A DNA stretch of 64,000 nt from positions 81,731 to 145,730 of the forward strand of contig NZ_JACSRA010000005.1 of NCBI RefSeq assembly GCF_014836335.1, in the 5' to 3' direction. How positions within the stretch are numbered: the stretch's first letter is position 1; each line of letters begins with the position of its first letter. A program made the translations under genes and the position numbers. The DNA is from Clostridium cibarium (GTDB taxonomy: Bacteria > Bacillota > Clostridia > Clostridiales > Clostridiaceae). The notes under the pieces are model-generated. The model saw only the letters and a program-made list of their open reading frames with translations, was not told the origin of the DNA and did not search any database. Below are positions 1 through 8,293 of the stretch, one piece after another.

Positions 1-1590
1 CTTCCGATTGCATTATATTCATTTATATAGTTACCATATATATGAATTGTTTCTTGTCCGTTATTTACTTTATATATTTGTATTCCTAAGTTTATTGCAT
101 TTTGTATATCACTTAGCTTTAACTTAGTTCCATCTGTTACTGTTATTGTTTTACTTTCTTTTATATCTGCATTTATACATATTATATTATCTTCTGTTAC
201 CTTTGTTTCGCCAAGTCTTTTATAGTCTTCAACACTTGCTTCGCCTGCGATTATTCTTCCTGCTGCCTCATATCTTTTTGCTAGTATTTCATCTATAACC
301 TTTTGTACTTCCTCCTTTGTTAACTTACTTCCTTTTACTTTTTCTGCTTCTTCTATTGCTACTTTTATTTGTGATACTACTAGTACTGATTCTGTATTAT
401 CTGCTGTTTCTTTTATTATTTTTATCAATTCATTTCTTGTTAAGTATCTTCCATCTACTAACATTCTTGCTATCTTTATTTGATCTCTTATTGTTGCTAG
501 TTTTTCTATATCTACTCTGCTACTTCTTCCGATTGCATTATATTCATTTATATAGTTACCATATATATGAATTGTTTCTTGTCCGTTATTTACTTTATAT
601 ATCTGTATTCCTAAGTTTATTGCATTTTGTATATCACTTAGCTTTAGCTTAGTTCCATCTGTTACTGTTATTGTTTTACTTTCTTTTATATCTGCATTTA
701 TACATATTATATTATCTTCTGTTACCTTTGTTTCCCCTAATCTTCTATAGTCTTCAACACTTGCTTCGCCTGCGATTATTCTTCCTGCTGCCTCATATCT
801 TTTTGCTAGTGTTTCATCTATAACCTTTTGTACTTCTTCCTTTGTTAACTTACTTCCTTTTGCTTTTTCTGCTTCTTCTATTGCTGCCTTTATTTGTGAT
901 ACTACTAGTACTGATTCTGTATTATCTGCTGTTTCTTTTATTATTTTTATCAATTCACTTCTTGTTAAGTATCTTCCATCTACTAACATTCTTGCTATCT
1001 TTATTTGATCTCTTATTGTTGCTAGTTTTTGTACATCTACTCCACTACTTCTTCCTATTGCATTATATTCATTTACATAGTTACCAGATGGATTAATTTT
1101 TTCTTGTCCATTGTTTGCTATATATATTTGTATTCCTAAGTTTATTGCATTTTGTATATCACTTAGCTTTAACTTAGTTCCATCTGTTACTGTTATTGTT
1201 TTACTTTCTTTTATATCTGCATTTATACATATTATATTATCTTCTGTTACCTTTGTTTCCCCTAATCTTCTATAGTCTTCAACACTTGCTTCGCCTGCGA
1301 TTATTCTTCCTGCTGCCTCATATCTTTTTGCTAGTGTTTCATCTATAACCTTTTGTACTTCTTCCTTTGTTAACTTACTTCCTTTTGCTTTTTCTGCTTC
1401 TTCTATTGCTGCTTTTATTTGTGATACTACTATTACTGATTCTGTATCATCTGCTGTTTCTTTTATTATTTTTAGCAATTCACTTCTTGTTAAGTATCTT
1501 CCATCTACTAACATTCTTGCTATCTTTATTCGATCTCTTATTGTTGCTAGTTTTTCTATATCTACTCTGCTACTTCTTCCGATTGCATTA
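1..1590. repeat. 525-bp tandem coding repeats
   Basis: The same sequence recurs with a period of exactly 525 bp (175 codons). The anchor tattcattta lies at 16, 541, 1066 and 1591, giving three complete units (16-540, 541-1065, 1066-1590) and continuation past the window start. Units differ by only a few bases; the second unit has a slightly divergent end near 1031-1130. Such near identity suggests recent expansion, and copy number is likely unstable between strains. Assemblies of this region should be treated with care. Confidence 0.95.
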
Positions 1591-4500
1591 TATTCATTTA
1601 TATAGTTACCATATATATGAATTGTTTCTTGTCCGTTGTTTATTCTCTTAATAACATCTTCAACACTTAATGCTGATTTCACAATTACTTGAGCATTTTT
1701 AGCTTTAATATCTACATTACCTTTCATTTCACCATTGATATAAATCAAGTTATCAACAGTAACTGCAGTAACTCCTATTAAATTATAATCATCTAAAGTC
1801 CCTTGACCATTATTAATTCTTATATAAGCATTATTAATATTGATTATTACAGCAATATCAATTTTTATTTTTGCTGAATCTGTATATCCTCTACCTTTAA
1901 TATCTGCATTAACATAAATTAAATTATCTATAGTTACTCCAGTTATACCTAAATATGCATAATCACTTAAAGTTCCTTCTCCTGCATTTATTCTTACTAA
2001 TATTTCATTTATTGAAGTAACTTTATTAATATATGCTTGAATTTCAGCTAAAGTACTATAACCTTTCCCCTTAAGTTCTGCATTTATATAGATTAAATTT
2101 ATTTCTGTTATCCCAGTAACACCTATAATATTGTAATCTACTAATGTTCCTTGTCCATTATTTATTCTGTCTAAAGCTGCATGTATTTCAATTACAGTAT
2201 TTACCGCTACCTTTATTTCAGGTATTGTTCTGTAGTTTTTTCCTTTTAATCCTTCATTTATATATATTAGATTGTTAACATTCACTTCAACTAATCCTAA
2301 TAACTGAAAATCTGCTAACGTTCCTTGTCCATCATTTATTCTATCAAATGCTGCACAAACAGCTACTACTGTATTAACTGCAATTCTATATTCTCCTAAT
2401 GTCAAATATCCTTTTCCTTTTACCTCTGCATTTATATATATAATGTTATGTTCAGTTACTCCTGATATTCCTAGTACTATATAATCATTTAAAGTTCCTT
2501 CGCCTCCGTTAATTCTTACAAAAATATCCACATAGCTAACAACTTTATTTATAGATGCTTGTACCTGTACTAAATCTCCATATCCTTTTCCTTTTAATTC
2601 TGCATTTATATAAATTAGATTATTAATATTTACTCCCGTTGCTCCTATAAGTTCATAATCATCTAAACTTGCATTTCCTAGATCTATTCTTCCATAAGCA
2701 GCTCTTATATTAATTACTAAATTAACTCTTACTTGTATGTCTGCTTGATTATTATAATTTTTACCCTTTAAATCTACATTTACATAAATTAAGTTCTGAA
2801 CATTAACTCCTGTTATTCCGATGAATTCATAATCATCTACACTAGCTGTTCCTAAGTTGATCCTTTCAATTATTGCAGCTATTTTTAAATGTATTTCATA
2901 TTGAGCTACAATATCTTTTACCTTTACTTGGACATCACTTAAAATCCTATAACCATAACCTTTAATATTTATATTTATAAATATTAAGTTATCTACTGTT
3001 ACTCCTGTTGCTCCAATAATTCTATAATCATCTAAAGCACCTTGTCCTAAATTTATCCTAATTAATGCATCATATATTTTTATATTAGCTTCTATTCTTG
3101 TCTTTATTTCTGCTATAGTAATATAACCTTTGCCTTTTAAATCTGCATTAATATAAGCTAGGTTATTGACATTTACTCCAACTATCCCTAATAAATTATA
3201 ATCTGCTAAAGTACCTTCACCAAAATTAATTCTTATTATTGATTCATATATCTTAACTACTATATCTATTCTAGTTTGTACATCTCCAATTGCTTCATAA
3301 GATCTTCCCTTTAAATCAGCATTTACATATACTAAATTATCAATTGTTACTCCAACAGCCCCTATAATTCTATAGTCTTCTATAGTTCCTTGTCCTAAAT
3401 TTATTCTTGCATATGCATTATATACCTTTACTAAAACATCTATCTTTATTTGTAGTTCTGATACTACAAAAGAAGTGTTTCCTTTTATATTTATATTTAC
3501 ATATACTAAATTATCTACTGTTATTCCAACTATTCCTATTACTTTATAATCTTCTATTGTTCCTTGCCCTGCATTTATCCTTACAAATGCATTGTACATT
3601 TTTACTAGCACATCTATCTTTATTTGTAATTTTTCTGCTACAAAGTAGTCATTTCCCTTTATATTTATATTTACATATACTAAATTATCTACTGTTATTC
3701 CAACTATTCCTACTACTTTATAATCTTCTATTGTTCCTTGTCCTGCATTTATCCTCACAAATGCATTGTACATTTTTACTAATACGTCTACCTTTACTTG
3801 TATCTCTTTTGATGCACTATAGATAGTTCCTTTTATATTTACATTTATATATACTAAATTATCTACTGTTACTCCAATTACACCTATAGTAGTATAATCA
3901 TCTAATGTTCCTTCCCCTCTACTTATCCTTCCATAAGCATCATAAACTTTTACTAGAATATCTACTCTTTCTTGGATTTCCGGAGAAGTAGTATAATTTC
4001 TTCCCTTTAAATCTAAATTTATATATGTTAAATTTTCTGTTGTTAATCCAACTATTCCTAAATATTTGTAATCTTCAACAGTTGCTATTCCTTCATTTAT
4101 TTTTCTAAAACACTCATTAGCTTTTATAATTGATTCATATATTTTTATTACTATATTTACTCTTTCTTGAACTGCTTCTTTTGTTACATAATCTTCTCCT
4201 CTAACATTAATATTTATATATGCTAGATTTTGTGCAGTAACACCAACTACTCCTATAGACTCATAATCTTTTAAAGTTGCTTGTCCTAAATTTATTCTTG
4301 TATATATAGCGTCATTTTTAATTACTAATTCTACTGCTATCTTTATTTGTGCTATAGTTGTATAATTCTTTCCTTGTAATGCTCTATTTACAACTAATAG
4401 ATTGGTAGATGTAACCACATCTATTCCGATAGCTTTATAATCTTCTATAGTAGCATTGCCTGAATTTATAGCTTCTATAGCTTTAAATAATCTTAATGTG

Positions 4501-6005
4501 CTGTCTACAGATTCTTTTATCTCACTTCTTAATAAGTCATTTCCTTTTTTATCTCTAAGAATTTTTATATCAGCTCTTATAGCATTAATACTTTCTTGAG
4601 TTACCCCTCCAATTGTTAATGCTTCATAATCCTTTAGACTATCATTTCCTCCATTTATATTCCTTAATGGTATTACTACCTTATCTATCGCTTCTTGTAC
4701 ACTTTTTAAAGTTCTATAGTTTTTTCCCTTTAGTGATTCATTTACATCAAATATGTTATTAATATTTACTCCAGTTGCTCCAATATATTTATAATTATCT
4801 ACTGTAGCTTTTCCTGAATTTATATAATAGAAGAAATCTATTATCTTTAATGATTCATCCACTGCACCAGCTATCTCAGATTTTGTTAAATCCTTTTGTT
4901 TAATAGCTCTTTTTCCTAATATTACTTCTCTTATCCAACTAATATTATCTTTAGTTACCCCTTCTATTCCTAATATTTCATAATCTGCTTCTGTTTCTTT
5001 TCCATCGTTTATTTTACGCAAAGGTTCTATAATTGTATTTATTTCTACTTTTACATTCCCTAATTCTGTCCAACCTTTTCCCTTTACCCATTCATTAATA
5101 TCTGAGATATTAACCTCATTAACTTCATTTATTCCTATGAATTTATAATCATCTATAGTAGCTTGTCCCTGATTTATCTTATCTAAAGTTACTTTTATTT
5201 TATCTATAACTTTTTGAGTAACATCTATTATTTCTGCTCTATTTAAATTATCTCCTTTTGTAGCTTTTTTACTTGTTACACTTTTCCTTATTAACTCAAT
5301 ATAATCAAACTTTACATTATATATTTCTAATGTATTGTAATCATCGATTGTTTCTATCCCATTATTTATATTTGAAGTAGCTAATAATATTTTATCCACC
5401 ACTTCTTTTATTTTACTTATACTTCTATATCTTTTGTCTTTTAACCAATTATTAATATCTGCTATGTTTTTATTATTAACTTCAGTAATTTGAATTAAAC
5501 TATAGCCACTTTCTTCTCCTTGGCCTAAGTTTATCTTATCAAAAATCACATCTATTTTTGCTACAGTGTCATCTACAATAGCTGAAATCTCATCCTTATT
5601 CAAATTTTCTTTCTTTTTTATCTTTGCATCTGCTACTGCTTTTCTTATGACCTGAATATTATCTAATTTTACTTTTCTTATTCTCAGTAAAGTATAATCG
5701 TTCAAATCTTCTGTTCCATTATTTATTCTTATAATGGCTTTTTCTTCTTCAGACAAAGTACTATCCACAGTAGTAGTTCCACTGTCACTACTGACAAAAG
5801 TATTAGTACTTACAACATTTTCTTTTGTAGTTAATCCCCCAGCTTCCTTATTATTTGTCATTTCTTCGTTATATGCACTTTGGCTAATATCCCCTTTCAC
5901 AGGGATAACTTCTGCCGCATACGTATACACCGGTATATCCATCACGCATTTACCTAATAATGCTAGTATAGATATAATTATGGTCCTTTTTATAATTTTA
6001 TTCAT
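1..6005 (-). CDS. Giant secreted repeat protein (partial, C-terminus beyond window)
   Basis: An uninterrupted minus-strand reading frame of 2001 codons runs off the left edge. The start is ATG at 6005, behind the strong site AAGGAGGTGGG. A short basic N-terminus and hydrophobic stretch ending near VYTYA-AEV looks like a signal peptide. A Ser/Thr-rich linker follows, then about 23 degenerate modules of 45-50 residues with the pattern RINxGxGTxxDYxxIGxxGV, TxxNLIYIN and KGKxY. After these come near-identical 175-residue units containing YNAIGRSS, RDQIKIARML and GEASVEDY. Modules look helical, with alternating acidic and basic residues. No enzyme motif, LPXTG or SLH domain is visible, but the C-terminus is missing. 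I do not recognise the repeat family; a surface adhesin or structural role is inference. Spo0A boxes upstream suggest stationary-phase or sporulation control. Confidence 0.85.
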   Translation of the reverse strand, partial: MNKIIKRTIIISILALLGKCVMDIPVYTYAAEVIPVKGDISQSAYNEEMTNNKEAGGLTTKENVVSTNTFVSSDSGTTTVDSTLSEEEKAIIRINNGTEDLNDYTLLRIRKVKLDNIQVIRKAVADAKIKKKENLNKDEISAIVDDTVAKIDVIFDKINLGQGEESGYSLIQITEVNNKNIADINNWLKDKRYRSISKIKEVVDKILLATSNINNGIETIDDYNTLEIYNVKFDYIELIRKSVTSKKATKGDNLNRAEIIDVTQKVIDKIKVTLDKINQGQATIDDYKFIGINEVNEVNISDINEWVKGKGWTELGNVKVEINTIIEPLRKINDGKETEADYEILGIEGVTKDNISWIREVILGKRAIKQKDLTKSEIAGAVDESLKIIDFFYYINSGKATVDNYKYIGATGVNINNIFDVNESLKGKNYRTLKSVQEAIDKVVIPLRNINGGNDSLKDYEALTIGGVTQESINAIRADIKILRDKKGNDLLRSEIKESVDSTLRLFKAIEAINSGNATIEDYKAIGIDVVTSTNLLVVNRALQGKNYTTIAQIKIAVELVIKNDAIYTRINLGQATLKDYESIGVVGVTAQNLAYININVRGEDYVTKEAVQERVNIVIKIYESIIKANECFRKINEGIATVEDYKYLGIVGLTTENLTYINLDLKGRNYTTSPEIQERVDILVKVYDAYGRISRGEGTLDDYTTIGVIGVTVDNLVYINVNIKGTIYSASKEIQVKVDVLVKMYNAFVRINAGQGTIEDYKVVGIVGITVDNLVYVNINIKGNDYFVAEKLQIKIDVLVKMYNAFVRINAGQGTIEDYKVIGIVGITVDNLVYVNINIKGNTSFVVSELQIKIDVLVKVYNAYARINLGQGTIEDYRIIGAVGVTIDNLVYVNADLKGRSYEAIGDVQTRIDIVVKIYESIIRINFGEGTLADYNLLGIVGVNVNNLAYINADLKGKGYITIAEIKTRIEANIKIYDALIRINLGQGALDDYRIIGATGVTVDNLIFININIKGYGYRILSDVQVKVKDIVAQYEIHLKIAAIIERINLGTASVDDYEFIGITGVNVQNLIYVNVDLKGKNYNNQADIQVRVNLVINIRAAYGRIDLGNASLDDYELIGATGVNINNLIYINAELKGKGYGDLVQVQASINKVVSYVDIFVRINGGEGTLNDYIVLGISGVTEHNIIYINAEVKGKGYLTLGEYRIAVNTVVAVCAAFDRINDGQGTLADFQLLGLVEVNVNNLIYINEGLKGKNYRTIPEIKVAVNTVIEIHAALDRINNGQGTLVDYNIIGVTGITEINLIYINAELKGKGYSTLAEIQAYINKVTSINEILVRINAGEGTLSDYAYLGITGVTIDNLIYVNADIKGRGYTDSAKIKIDIAVIININNAYIRINNGQGTLDDYNLIGVTAVTVDNLIYINGEMKGNVDIKAKNAQVIVKSALSVEDVIKRINNGQETIHIYGNYINEYNAIGRSSRVDIEKLATIRDRIKIARMLVDGRYLTRSELLKIIKETADDTESVIVVSQIKAAIEEAEKAKGSKLTKEEVQKVIDETLAKRYEAAGRIIAGEASVEDYRRLGETKVTEDNIICINADIKESKTITVTDGTKLKLSDIQNAINLGIQIYIANNGQEKINPSGNYVNEYNAIGRSSGVDVQKLATIRDQIKIARMLVDGRYLTRSELIKIIKETADNTESVLVVSQIKAAIEEAEKAKGSKLTKEEVQKVIDETLAKRYEAAGRIIAGEASVEDYRRLGETKVTEDNIICINADIKESKTITVTDGTKLKLSDIQNAINLGIQIYKVNNGQETIHIYGNYINEYNAIGRSSRVDIEKLATIRDQIKIARMLVDGRYLTRNELIKIIKETADNTESVLVVSQIKVAIEEAEKVKGSKLTKEEVQKVIDEILAKRYEAAGRIIAGEASVEDYKRLGETKVTEDNIICINADIKESKTITVTDGTKLKLSDIQNAINLGIQIYKVNNGQETIHIYGNYINEYNAIG
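1630..5750 (-). repeat. Array of ~23 degenerate 45-50 residue protein modules
   Basis: Within the giant protein, about 23 consecutive modules of roughly 140 bp share the core GT(L/I)xDYxxIG, then VTxxNLIYIN and KGKxY. Middle modules (about 3400-3900) are most alike, and those nearest the N-terminus are most diverged. Each module probably forms two or three short helices; this is inferred from the pattern only. Confidence 0.8.
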
Positions 6006-6114
6006 TTACCCACCTCCTTCCCTATGATAACATATACTGTATCACATGTAATTATATTATCATTCTTCATATTACTGCATAATACGAGTTATTTCGACTA
6101 CTGTATTTAGTTCG

Positions 6115-6124
6115 TTCGACAAAA
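6115..6124 (-). promoter_or_regulatory. Candidate Spo0A box 1
   Basis: Reads TTTTGTCGAA on the minus strand, the same strand as the giant gene, about 110 bp before its ATG. This matches the established 0A-box consensus (TGTCGAA core) exactly. Binding is inferred. Confidence 0.55.
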
Positions 6125-6390
6125 AATAATTGTCCCATTTTTATGAAAAAGTCATCTTTTTTAAGGGAAGATATATCAAGTCACATTCCCACTGACAAAA
6201 CTATACTTATATCTTCTACAATATACCTAAATAATTCTTTTGTTGCTGAATCAGTAAATTTCCTTCCTTTTGATATACCTGCAAATACCCTCTGAAAATG
6301 TTTTTCAAGATTCCTATTAAGTAAATAACTAACACACTTTATTATTTAAAGTTAAATATTAATATATATTCGCAAAACATTTCGCCGATA

Positions 6391-6400
6391 TTCGACAAAA
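6391..6400 (-). promoter_or_regulatory. Candidate Spo0A box 2
   Basis: Second perfect TTTTGTCGAA on the minus strand, about 390 bp upstream of the giant gene. Two perfect ten-base matches in one intergenic region are unlikely by chance. Confidence 0.5.
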
Positions 6401-6402
6401 AA

Positions 6403-6447
6403 ACTGTTTAAAAATAACTTTTATAAATAAAATTATTTTTAAACAGT
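6403..6447. terminator. 15-bp perfect inverted repeat after the rng-like pseudogene
   Basis: Arms ACTGTTTAAAAATAA and TTATTTTTAAACAGT with a 15-base loop. It occupies the place that the rng terminator holds behind the intact gene, but its stem sequence is different. The U-tract on the minus strand is weak (A-rich stem base), so the function is likely but not certain. Confidence 0.5.
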
Positions 6448-6460
6448 ATACCATCATCAA

Positions 6461-7160
6461 TTATTCTATTTTAATTAAATATTGTTCAATATTCTTCTTT
6501 TGATTTTTAAATATTAAAGGTTCAACCCTATACCCTTCAATACCACCCACATAATTAATATAAATTTCTTTATCAAGCCCATCTATATTATTTTTTTAAA
6601 AAACTATATCTTCTCTAATTTTATCCTTATATGTCTCATATACCTCTATAAAGAAATCATTAATACCATTTTCATTATGATATCTAGTTATCTCATTATT
6701 GATTAGACCTTCTAAATAAGATAACTTTAGTAAAGCGCCACTACCTAAACATAATGGACATTATTCTTCCATATATTCATAGATACTCTTCCCTACTCTT
6801 TTTTTAGAAATTTGAACTAAGTTTAATTCCGTGAATGGGAATATCTTATGATTTCTTCCATCTTCTTTTAATGCTTCTTGCCAAGTTTCAAAATTAAAGT
6901 ACTCTGACCATCCATCAAACTTCTCATCCTTTTCAAAAGCTTTAATTAATACTTCACACATTCTCCTATCTCCTCTAGCAAATAGAACTTTCATATATGA
7001 AGTTTCTTGATGATGGTAGTTATAATAGATACTCCTAGATTTAATTGACCCTTTTACAGCCTTAATCTTTTCATTAACTTCCTCTATTTTTGCCATAGGA
7101 GCCCATTGGAATGGTGTGAATGGCTTTGGTATAAGTATTGATGCGCTTACAGTTATCTTT
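6461..7160 (-). pseudogene. Chimeric pseudogene: TIGR03960 radical SAM fragment fused to rng 3' end
   Basis: Bases 6461-6879 closely match the 3' end of rng (from 17250), and 6863-7160 closely match an internal part of the TIGR03960 gene (19613-19913). The two pieces join at ttcttttaatgcttctt, a 17-base sequence present in both parents (17652-17668 and 19613-19629). This points to a deletion by recombination at microhomology in a duplicated copy. The join keeps frame: an internal Met of the radical SAM protein reads into rng through WQEALKEDG. A C-to-T-type change then makes a stop after YMEE, where rng has Gln, and an indel near 6590 breaks the remaining rng frame. It lacks the radical SAM cysteines and the RNase core, so it is dead. 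It lies in the same orientation as the true genes. Confidence 0.9.
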
Positions 7161-7164
7161 TATA

Positions 7165-7186
7165 AAAAACTCAGGCACGAGAGCCT
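7165..7186 (-). terminator. Orphan intrinsic terminator beside the pseudogene
   Basis: On the minus strand CAGGC-TCTCGT-GCCTG is followed by AGTTTTTTAT, a compact hairpin with a U-tract. It lies just outside the breakpoint where homology to the TIGR03960 gene ends. No gene that it would serve is left upstream on this strand, so it is probably a relic of whatever adjoined the breakpoint. Confidence 0.5.
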
Positions 7187-7360
7187 GTTGATATCATCTT
7201 AGAGCCCTTTAACATTGCTTAGGTATCTATTTAGTTATTTTGATTGAAATGCATGTATGATATTCCACTCATTTCTATCAATAAATCTTAGGTTACATAA
7301 TATGGTTATATAAGCAATTTAATCCTTACATTATAATATTTGTATGAAGGAGGGATAGAT

Positions 7361-7546
7361 ATGTTTAAAGTCCATAAGAAATTAATTTCTTCAAATGTAC
7401 CAAGAACTATTAGATTTACGGAGGAACTATTTAATGAATTAAATAATGTAGCAATAAACGAAGATATATCTTTTAATCAATTAATTCTTCAATGTTGTGA
7501 GTATGCTCTTATGGAGTATGAAAAAGAAAATAGTGATGAAAATTGA
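7361..7546 (+). CDS. Small ribbon-helix-helix (Arc/CopG-type) protein
   Basis: A protein of 61 residues. The ATG at 7361 follows GGAGGG at good spacing; an in-frame TTG at 7340 has no such site. The segment PRTIRFTEELFNELNNVA, then EDISFNQLILQCCEYAL, fits the beta-strand plus two helices of the ribbon-helix-helix fold, which usually dimerises to bind operator DNA. The C-terminus is acidic. It lies alone, 77 bp before a LytTR gene on the same strand, and divergent from the azasugar-type cluster. The target is unknown. No toxin partner is visible next to it, so an antitoxin role has no support. Confidence 0.7.
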   Translation: MFKVHKKLISSNVPRTIRFTEELFNELNNVAINEDISFNQLILQCCEYALMEYEKENSDEN

Positions 7547-7623
7547 TATTTTCTATTTAAAAAATTGAAAATGCAAATAATGAAGCTTAAAGTAAATTTT
7601 AGTTAATTAAGGAGTGAGAAAAC

Positions 7624-8004
7624 ATGAAAAGGCCAAATGATGTTGAGCTAAATTGGAAGCATGGTGAACCATATATAGTTGATAAAACTGATAAGGGAAT
7701 ATATAAGATATATTTAGAAGATATTATATACATAGAAACGTATAAGAGAAATACATTAATTCACACGAAAAAGGAAAACATTTTAAGTTATAAAACTATG
7801 AAATATCATTTAAAAATTCTAAATAACAGCTTTTATAGGTGCCATGAAAGTTATATTGTAAATTTTAAATATATAAGTAAAATAATAAAATTAGATATTA
7901 CCCTAAAGAATAATGAAATATTGCCATTAAGCAAAAATAGGAAAATAGGATTTTTAGAAGCATTATTAAACTTTTATAGAAGTCAATTACTATCTAATAA
8001 CTAG
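7624..8004 (+). CDS. Stand-alone LytTR-type DNA-binding regulator
   Basis: A protein of 126 residues with ATG behind AAGGAGTGAG. Residues about 15-115 form a LytTR domain: IYLEDIIYIETYKRN, then the diagnostic FYRCHESYIVNFKYI, then a basic tail. There is no receiver domain, membrane segment or PAS domain, so any signal must come from another protein or from its own expression. LytTR proteins bind paired direct repeats in promoters of virulence, bacteriocin or competence genes. It is transcribed convergently with the MFS gene of the cluster at 8294-16992. Regulation of that cluster or of the giant surface protein is possible but unproven. Confidence 0.8.
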   Translation: MKRPNDVELNWKHGEPYIVDKTDKGIYKIYLEDIIYIETYKRNTLIHTKKENILSYKTMKYHLKILNNSFYRCHESYIVNFKYISKIIKLDITLKNNEILPLSKNRKIGFLEALLNFYRSQLLSNN

Positions 8005-8121
8005 AGGCTTAGCCCAAAAGAACAGTTAGTCTAAATAATTTTCAATAAAACAAAAAAATTTAACTTCATTTTAAAAAATAGATGTAAAAAATATTGATAA
8101 TACTTAATTTTTTGCATTAAA

Positions 8122-8162
8122 ATATAGGGGCAACAAATTACTTAATGCCCCTATATAATTTT
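8122..8162 (+). terminator. Terminator of the LytTR gene
   Basis: Perfect stem ATATAGGGGCA / TGCCCCTATAT with a 13-base loop, followed by AATTTT. It lies 118 bp after the LytTR stop. The rest of 8005-8252 shows no gene. Confidence 0.6.
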
Positions 8163-8252
8163 AACTGGATTTGAGTCCGAAATTAAATATATTTTCTAAG
8201 AATATAAGAATTACATATGGAATAATCACATCTATAAGACTTTCATCAAACT

Positions 8253-8281
8253 AAAAAGAGCGTCAATTTCGTTGACACTCT
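8253..8281 (-). terminator. Terminator of the azasugar-type cluster
   Basis: On the minus strand AGAGTGTCAA-CGAAA-TTGACGCTCT is followed directly by a T run, just after the MFS stop. It marks the 3' end of the seven-gene minus-strand cluster. Confidence 0.75.
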
Positions 8282-8293
8282 CTTGAAAGCTTC

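Larger units (their letters stand above)
6006..6402. other. Long AT-rich upstream region of the giant gene
   Basis: No coding frame is supported here. The stretch holds the ribosome binding site of the giant gene at its left edge and two perfect Spo0A boxes (listed separately), plus a further TTCGACTA near 6093. It is probably a long regulated promoter region. Confidence 0.5.

Noticed and set aside
1..1590. CRISPR or non-coding satellite array
   Set aside because: The period of 525 bp is an exact multiple of three, the frame is open across all units, and there are no short repeats with unique spacers.
317..3826. Leucine-rich plus-strand open frames
   Set aside because: They are the complement of the giant repeat gene, repeat with it every 525 bp, have no ribosome sites and consist of low-complexity Leu/Phe/Tyr.
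1..6005. Dockerin-like reading of the INxGxxTxxDY modules
   Set aside because: The calcium-loop pattern DxNxDGxxxxxD of dockerins is absent and the module spacing does not fit.
6761..7096. A functional 111-residue gene
   Set aside because: It is an accidental in-frame fusion of internal parts of two neighbouring operon genes and lacks any catalytic motif or ribosome site.
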